Shown: positions 4,441 through 8,237 of the stretch, one piece after another
How positions within the stretch are numbered: the stretch's first letter is position 1
Layout: each line of letters begins with the position of its first letter
Assembly: GCA_017387265.1 (NCBI GenBank)
Contig: JAFOFM010000229.1
Coordinates: 1-8,237 of the forward strand
Reading direction: 5' to 3'
DNA from: Peptococcaceae bacterium
Lineage (GTDB): Bacteria; Bacillota; Peptococcia; Peptococcales; Peptococcaceae
DNA: 8,237 bases
The notes under the pieces: model-generated
Databases searched by the model: none
What the model saw: only the letters and a program-made list of their open reading frames with translations
What the model was told of the DNA's origin: nothing
Translations under genes and position numbers: made by a program

Positions 4441-6741
4441 TTGGAAAGAATTTATTATATTGACGGCCTGGACTGTGCCAACTGTGCAGCAAAACTGGAA
4501 CGGCATTTATGCGAGGTTCCTTATTTTGATCAGGTGGTTATCGATTTCATGGCAAAAAAAATGATTGTCACGGTCAAAGATGAGGCGAGTCTGCAAAACG
4601 GGATGGTACTGGCAGATATACTGATAAAACAGATGGAGCCGGGGGTTGTCGTTTCGGAGAAGGAGACAGCCGGAAAAAAACGTTGCCCTCCTGCCGAAGC
4701 GCATCATCATGAAGAAACATGCGGCTGCGGGCATAATCATTCGAATCATGAACATCATCACGGAGAAGCGTGTAACTGCACACATACCCATAATCATTCG
4801 CATACGCACGGAGAATCGTGCAGCTGCGGTCACAGTCATCACGCTTGTGATGAAACGGAAGAGCGGGCAATTGTGCAAGAAAAGCAGAATAACGGCCGAT
4901 TCACCGGAGAAATGAAACAGACGCTGATTAAAATCGGTATCAGTGCCGTATTGTTTCTGGCAGCGCTGTTTACTACAAACAGCAGTGTGATATCGTTTGC
5001 CTTGTATCTGGCAGCCTATTTGATTGTAGGCGGTGAAGTGCTGCTGCGCGCGGGAAAAAATATTCTGCGCGGTCAGGTCTTTGATGAGAACTTTTTGATG
5101 TCTGTTGCTACAATCGGTGCCTTCTGTGTAGGGGAGTATCCGGAAGGCGTTATGGTTATGCTGTTATATCAGCTGGGTGAACTGTTCCAGGAGTATGCGG
5201 TGGAACGGTCCCGACGCTCAATTGCCGATTTAATGGATATCCGGCCGGAAGTAGCTCATGTCAGAGAAGGCGACCGGTATCTGGATTATGCGCCGGAGGA
5301 AGTACTTGCTGGCGATGTAATCCAGATTCGTCCCGGGGAGAAGATTCCGCTAGACGGGGTTGTACTGGAAGGGCAATCGATGCTGGATGCGGCGGCATTA
5401 ACCGGCGAATCGCTTCCGCAGGAGGTGCAGCCAGGAAGCCGTGTATTGAGCGGCTGTATTAATATGTCGGGAGTCCTGCTTGTTCAGGTCGAAAAAGAAT
5501 ACGAGGATTCGACGGTAGCGAAAATTCTGAACCTCGTAGAAAATGCCAGCAGCAAAAAAGCAAAAGCAGAAAATTTTATTACCCGTTTTGCCCGCTACTA
5601 TACACCAGCGGTTGTAATCATTGCGGCGGCATTGGCGATTCTGCCGCCGGTTGTACTTCATGAACCGTTCAGCGGCTGGATTTACCGGGCACTGGTGTTT
5701 CTTGTAATTTCCTGCCCGTGTGCTCTGGTGATTTCTATTCCGCTTACATTTTTCAGCGGGCTGGGTGTATGTTCCCGCGAGGGGATTTTAGTAAAAGGAA
5801 GTAATTATTTAGAAGCGCTGGCTCAGATGGAAACCGCTGTGTTTGACAAGACCGGTACATTAACCAAAGGAAGTTTTTCGGTTCTGGCAATTCATCCAGA
5901 TGGTATTACAGAGGAAGAGCTGCTTTATTATGCGGCTTGTGCAGAAAGTATTTCCAGTCATCCGATTGCAGAGGCAGTGAGAACTGCCAATACACGGGAG
6001 ATTCCGGCAGCTAGCCTGCTTCAGGCGGAAGAACTGGCAGGATACGGAATTTCGGCGATTGTGGACGGAAAAAGGGTTCTGGTTGGCAGTCAGAGGCTGA
6101 TGGAGCGGGAACGGATCAGCTGTCCAGCTGTTACAGACGAAGGTACCATTGTGTATGTAGCAGTGGATGGTGTTTTCGGTGGATATCTTGTAATTGCCGA
6201 TGAAGTGAAGCCGGATGCAGCCGATATGGTAAAAAATCTGCGAAAACTGGGTGTAAAAAATATCGTGATGCTGACCGGTGATAATCCGGGTACTGCACAG
6301 CAGGTTGCAGAACAGCTTGGAATCACCAGCGTGCACAGCCAGCTGCTGCCGGGAGATAAAGTGACATGTCTGGAACAGATTTTACAGCGGAAACATAAAA
6401 ACGGGACGGTTTCCTTCACCGGGGACGGACTGAATGATGCACCAGTGCTGGCTCGTGCTGATGTCGGGATTGCAATGGGCGGTCTCGGGTCAGATGCTTC
6501 TATTGAAGCTGCTGATGTGGTAATTATGAATGATCAGCCTGGCCGGCTGGTGGATGCCGTACAGATTGCGCGGAAAACCAGAGCAATTGTAAAGCAGAAT
6601 ATAGTGTTTGTACTGGCAGTAAAAGCAGCTGTACTGCTTCTGGGAGCAATGGGGCTGGCAACGATGTGGATGGCAGTGTTTGCCGATGTAGGGGTAGCTG
6701 TGCTTGCCATATTGAATGCAGTTCGAATTATGAAATATTAA
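4441..6741 (+). CDS. cadA: Zn/Cd/Pb-exporting P1B-type ATPase
   Basis: A membrane pump that uses ATP to expel soft divalent metals (Zn2+, Cd2+, Pb2+). I chose TTG 4441 as start (766 residues). GAGGTG at 4429-4434 lies 6 nt before it, and a GTG at 4432 would sit inside this ribosome binding site. Residues 2-70 are a heavy-metal-associated domain with GLDCANC (Cys 12 and 15). Residues 88-136 are a His/Cys-rich linker. Then come the membrane segments, the actuator TGES at 321-324, the transport-site CPC at 425-427, the phosphorylated Asp469 in DKTGT, the SSHP motif ending at 508, GDGLND at 661-666, and Asp749 in the last membrane helix (ADVGVAVL), typical of the Zn/Cd/Pb (P1B-2) subgroup. All key motifs are present, so it should be active. 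It has its own strong promoter and palindrome. Substrate class is well supported; the exact metal is not. Confidence 0.95.
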   Translation: MERIYYIDGLDCANCAAKLERHLCEVPYFDQVVIDFMAKKMIVTVKDEASLQNGMVLADILIKQMEPGVVVSEKETAGKKRCPPAEAHHHEETCGCGHNHSNHEHHHGEACNCTHTHNHSHTHGESCSCGHSHHACDETEERAIVQEKQNNGRFTGEMKQTLIKIGISAVLFLAALFTTNSSVISFALYLAAYLIVGGEVLLRAGKNILRGQVFDENFLMSVATIGAFCVGEYPEGVMVMLLYQLGELFQEYAVERSRRSIADLMDIRPEVAHVREGDRYLDYAPEEVLAGDVIQIRPGEKIPLDGVVLEGQSMLDAAALTGESLPQEVQPGSRVLSGCINMSGVLLVQVEKEYEDSTVAKILNLVENASSKKAKAENFITRFARYYTPAVVIIAAALAILPPVVLHEPFSGWIYRALVFLVISCPCALVISIPLTFFSGLGVCSREGILVKGSNYLEALAQMETAVFDKTGTLTKGSFSVLAIHPDGITEEELLYYAACAESISSHPIAEAVRTANTREIPAASLLQAEELAGYGISAIVDGKRVLVGSQRLMERERISCPAVTDEGTIVYVAVDGVFGGYLVIADEVKPDAADMVKNLRKLGVKNIVMLTGDNPGTAQQVAEQLGITSVHSQLLPGDKVTCLEQILQRKHKNGTVSFTGDGLNDAPVLARADVGIAMGGLGSDASIEAADVVIMNDQPGRLVDAVQIARKTRAIVKQNIVFVLAVKAAVLLLGAMGLATMWMAVFADVGVAVLAILNAVRIMKY
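4702..4848 (+). repeat. Three CxC/His-rich repeats in the ATPase linker
   Basis: Within the ATPase, this 49-residue stretch holds 17 His and 7 Cys. It is built of three units of about 16 residues, each starting with C-x-C followed by a (G/T)-H-x-H run (CGCGHNH, CNCTHTHNHSHTH, CSCGHSHH). The first Cys of each unit falls at residues 94, 111 and 127. It probably binds several metal ions as a buffer or delivery site between the metal-binding domain and the membrane core. The repeat pattern suggests growth by tandem duplication. Confidence 0.8.
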
Positions 6742-6792
6742 TGGAAGAGAATGTAATTTCTACTTCTGGTAGAGAATTTTTGCAAGATGCGT

Positions 6793-6798
6793 TATAAT
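6793..6798 (+). promoter_or_regulatory. Possible -10 box for the TDT transporter gene
   Basis: A perfect TATAAT lies 45 bp upstream of the ATG at 6844 and 51 bp past the ATPase stop. No good -35 box is seen at 16-18 bp upstream, so the promoter is weak or activator-dependent, or the match is chance. Read-through from the ATPase gene is also possible, since only a feeble hairpin (6757-6775) separates them. Confidence 0.4.
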
Positions 6799-6843
6799 CA
6801 GAAACAGATAAACAGCAAAAATGTATAAGTTCTGGTGATAAAT

Positions 6844-7779
6844 ATGCGGTTGCGGAATGAACGATTCTATAAAATATTGAAAAACCTGCCGATTCCTGTT
6901 TGCGGTGTAACTCTGGGTCTTGCTGCGGTGGGTAATATGTTAAAAGATTATTCTACGATACTTCACTGGCTTTATCTGACAGTGGCGGCTGTGTTCTGGG
7001 CTGCACTTCTGATAAAACTGGTGTTATGCTGGCCTGACGCTAAAAAAGAGCTGATAAATCCACTGGCGTTCAGTGTATTTGAGGCGTATTTTATGACATT
7101 GCTGCAGTTTTCAGCAGCAATTGCGCCATATTATAACAGGGCAGCCCTATGTCTCTGGGCAGCTGCGAACGCTGGGAACTTTATACTGATTGGATTATTC
7201 AGCTGGCGATATTTAAGAGCGTTCCATATGGCTGATGTATTTACAAGCTGGAATGTACTGTATGGCGGCAATATGCTGGCAGCGGTAGTGGCACCGGCGG
7301 TTCATATGGAGCCGGCAGGCCATGTTCTCTTTTGGCTGCATTTCATAATCTTTTTGCCGTGGTATCCTCTTTCTGTGTATCGCTACTGGAAACTGCCGGT
7401 GGCAGAGGCTGTGCGGCCGACAATCTGCATCCTGGCAGCTCCGTTTAATCTGACGCTGGCGGGTTATCTGACAGGGGTCGCGCATCCGCAGCTGTGGCTG
7501 GTACTTGTTTTTGCTGTAATTGCACAGCTTGCTTATGTATTTGTATTAACCAGACTGCCAGGCATATTGCGACTGCCGTTTTATCCGAGTTACGGGGCGC
7601 TGACATTTCCGTTTGTAATTCCGGCAGTTGCCATGAAGAAATTGACGGTTTACCTGACGGAACTGGGGTATACAGTGCCGGCTGTGCTGAATGGAGCGGT
7701 GCTGTTAGAACAGATTGTAGCCGTTGTTATGGTGACCTATGTCCTGATGCGTTATGTTATGTATTTGAAGAAAATATAG
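6844..7779 (+). CDS. TDT / SLAC1-TehA family membrane transporter
   Basis: A 311-residue integral membrane protein with about ten hydrophobic helices, the size and layout of the tellurite-resistance/dicarboxylate transporter (TDT) family. That family includes TehA, the malate carrier Mae1 and the SLAC1 anion channels. Supporting motifs are PIPVCGVTLGLAAVGN at residues 16-31 (first helix), FTSWNVLYGG at 133-142, RPTICILAAPFNL at 191-203 and GALTFPFVIPAVA at 251-263. I start at ATG 6844 because GGTGA at 6834-6838 pairs with the 16S rRNA tail at 5-nt spacing. An alternative GTG at 6835 would lie inside that site. It follows the ATPase by about 100 bp in the same direction, but no functional link is evident. 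Substrate is probably a small inorganic or organic anion, and sequence alone cannot tell which. A bidirectional terminator follows. Confidence 0.83.
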   Translation: MRLRNERFYKILKNLPIPVCGVTLGLAAVGNMLKDYSTILHWLYLTVAAVFWAALLIKLVLCWPDAKKELINPLAFSVFEAYFMTLLQFSAAIAPYYNRAALCLWAAANAGNFILIGLFSWRYLRAFHMADVFTSWNVLYGGNMLAAVVAPAVHMEPAGHVLFWLHFIIFLPWYPLSVYRYWKLPVAEAVRPTICILAAPFNLTLAGYLTGVAHPQLWLVLVFAVIAQLAYVFVLTRLPGILRLPFYPSYGALTFPFVIPAVAMKKLTVYLTELGYTVPAVLNGAVLLEQIVAVVMVTYVLMRYVMYLKKI

Positions 7780-7838
7780 CTGGCACAGGGTGTCTGGTGT
7801 AAAATATAAAATTTTAATAAAACCGGTTAGAACAAAAT

Positions 7839-7886
7839 AAACGACCGCGAAGGCAGAATAAAAGATCTGTTTTCACGGTCGTTTTT
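7839..7886. terminator. Bidirectional terminator between convergent genes
   Basis: A 13-bp stem (7839-7851 with 7872-7884, core ACGACCG / CGGTCGT, one C-A mismatch) is followed by five T on the plus strand and TTTATTTT on the minus strand. It lies 60 bp after the TDT gene and 22 bp after the stop of the minus-strand frame at 7907, so it can serve both. A 9-bp direct repeat TTTGTATAG (7884-7892, 7894-7902) follows. Confidence 0.85.
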
Positions 7887-7906
7887 GTATAGCTTTGTAT
7901 AGATAA

Positions 7907-7999
7907 TTATTGTTCTTTCTTTTCCTGTTTTTTTGCTTCTTTGGCTTCTTTTTTTGCATCTCGCACCATCTGTGCCATTTCTTCCAGAGTCGGCTCGTT
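7907..7999 (-). CDS. C-terminal tail of an unknown protein, cut off at a junction
   Basis: The minus-strand frame ending at 7907-7909 encodes a strongly charged tail that includes EPTLEEMAQMVRD and ends KEAKKQEKKEQ, followed at 22 bp by a terminator. This looks like a genuine gene end: a Lys/Glu-rich helical C-terminus with codon use like the preceding genes. About 30 residues can be attributed to it. Upstream of roughly 8000 the DNA instead makes sense on the opposite strand, so the rest of the gene is missing. The family cannot be recognised from the tail. The right edge is approximate. Confidence 0.5.
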   Translation of the reverse strand, partial: NEPTLEEMAQMVRDAKKEAKEAKKQEKKEQ

Positions 8000-8012
8000 C
8001 GGCCTGATTACT
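7985..8012. other. Probable chimeric junction
   Basis: Left of this interval the sequence reads as a minus-strand gene end with a terminator. Right of it, it reads as the middle of an unrelated plus-strand antiporter with another codon style. Neither gene is complete, and no mobile element, tRNA, inverted repeat or target duplication marks the boundary. The exact base cannot be set by eye because both frames stay open for a few codons across it. Confidence 0.55.
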
Positions 8013-8237
8013 TTTGTCGTTCCTGCTTTGTTTGCGCTGCTTGCGGGTAAATATTTGCTCGGCTTCTCTTTGATGGCTTGCTTGTTGCTGGCGGCTATGT
8101 TCGCATCGCATACCTTGGTGTCGTTTCCTATTATCAGTCGTTATGGTTTGTCGAATCGCTCGGCGGTGAATATCGCGGTGGGCGGTACGGTGATTGCCGT
8201 TACTTTCTCGATGATCATTCTGGCAACGGTGGACAGC
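7998..8237 (+). CDS. Internal fragment of a Kef/CPA2-type cation:proton antiporter
   Basis: The plus-strand frame, read from TTC 7998 to the window edge (80 codons), gives a hydrophobic chain with FGLITFVVPALFALLAG, then AAMFASHTLVSFPIISRYG, then NIAVGGTVIAVTFS. The ASHTL..(F/Y)PI.SRYG and N..(V/I)GGT.I motifs are those of CPA2 Na+(K+)/H+ antiporters (Kef-type membrane domain), in the form I associate with Bacteroidetes. It corresponds to a region roughly 100-180 residues into such proteins. No start codon or ribosome binding site precedes it; the frame simply runs back into the opposite-strand gene tail. Leu is mostly TTG (7 of 12) and Ser mostly TCG (5 of 8), unlike the CTG-rich genes upstream. 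It continues past the window. Likely foreign to this genome or joined by assembly error. Confidence 0.65.

Noticed and set aside
5860..6336. Minus-strand open frame (158 codons) opposite the ATPase
   Set aside because: Antisense to conserved P-type ATPase motifs, Cys/His/Asn-rich without a domain, and no ribosome binding site.
6757..6778. Hairpin TCTAC/GTAGA followed by TTTTT after the ATPase gene
   Set aside because: Core stem of only 5 bp, AT-rich and interrupted. Too weak to call a terminator, though it might reduce read-through.
7827..8111. Minus-strand open frame of 94 codons across the right-hand junction
   Set aside because: It runs through the terminator hairpin and is out of frame with the convincing gene tail ending at 7907. 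Low-complexity Arg/Lys/Gln content indicates a shadow frame.

Overview
The window looks like an anaerobic gut-type Firmicute. I favour the Negativicutes, for example a Phascolarctobacterium- or Acidaminococcus-like organism. The reasons are the mid-40s to about 50 % GC feel of the genes, strong AAGGAGG-type ribosome binding sites, and a highly codon-biased Na+/glutamate symporter beside LysR regulators. This placement is an inference from gene content and style, not from a marker gene.

Layout. Positions 1-64 hold the tail of an unseen plus-strand transcript and its terminator. A minus-strand gltS-type Na+/glutamate symporter fills 262-1701, with its own terminator at 203-237. A gene-poor, AT-rich divergent region of about 750 bp (1702-2453) follows. 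It holds a candidate gltS promoter with a dyad over its -35 box, a roughly 200-nt gltS leader with repeats, a possible 31-codon small ORF, and a LysR-operon promoter with a three-part repeated motif. Next come two LysR-type regulators in tandem with an ATGA overlap (2454-4291), closed by a strong terminator. After that is a CadA/ZntA-type metal-exporting P-type ATPase (4441-6741), read from a near-consensus promoter that contains a palindrome. Its N-terminus carries three CxC/His-rich repeats. Last is a TDT/SLAC1-family membrane transporter (6844-7779), followed by a bidirectional terminator.

The final ~330 bases are odd. A minus-strand C-terminal tail (7907 to about 8000) runs straight into an open plus-strand frame without a start. 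That frame reads as an internal piece of a Bacteroidetes-style Kef/CPA2 cation:proton antiporter with different codon choice (TTG Leu, TCG Ser). The simplest explanation is a chimeric assembly end, with true recombination as the alternative.

How the parts may work together: the LysR pair probably regulates itself and perhaps the divergent glutamate symporter. The ATPase and the TDT transporter look like independently promoted single genes. I see no CRISPR array, tRNA, rRNA or insertion sequence. No complete multi-gene system of a clearly new type is visible. The most unusual items are the Cys-cluster LysR, the overlapping LysR pair with its promoter repeats, the repeated metal-binding linker of the ATPase, and the abrupt junction near 8000.
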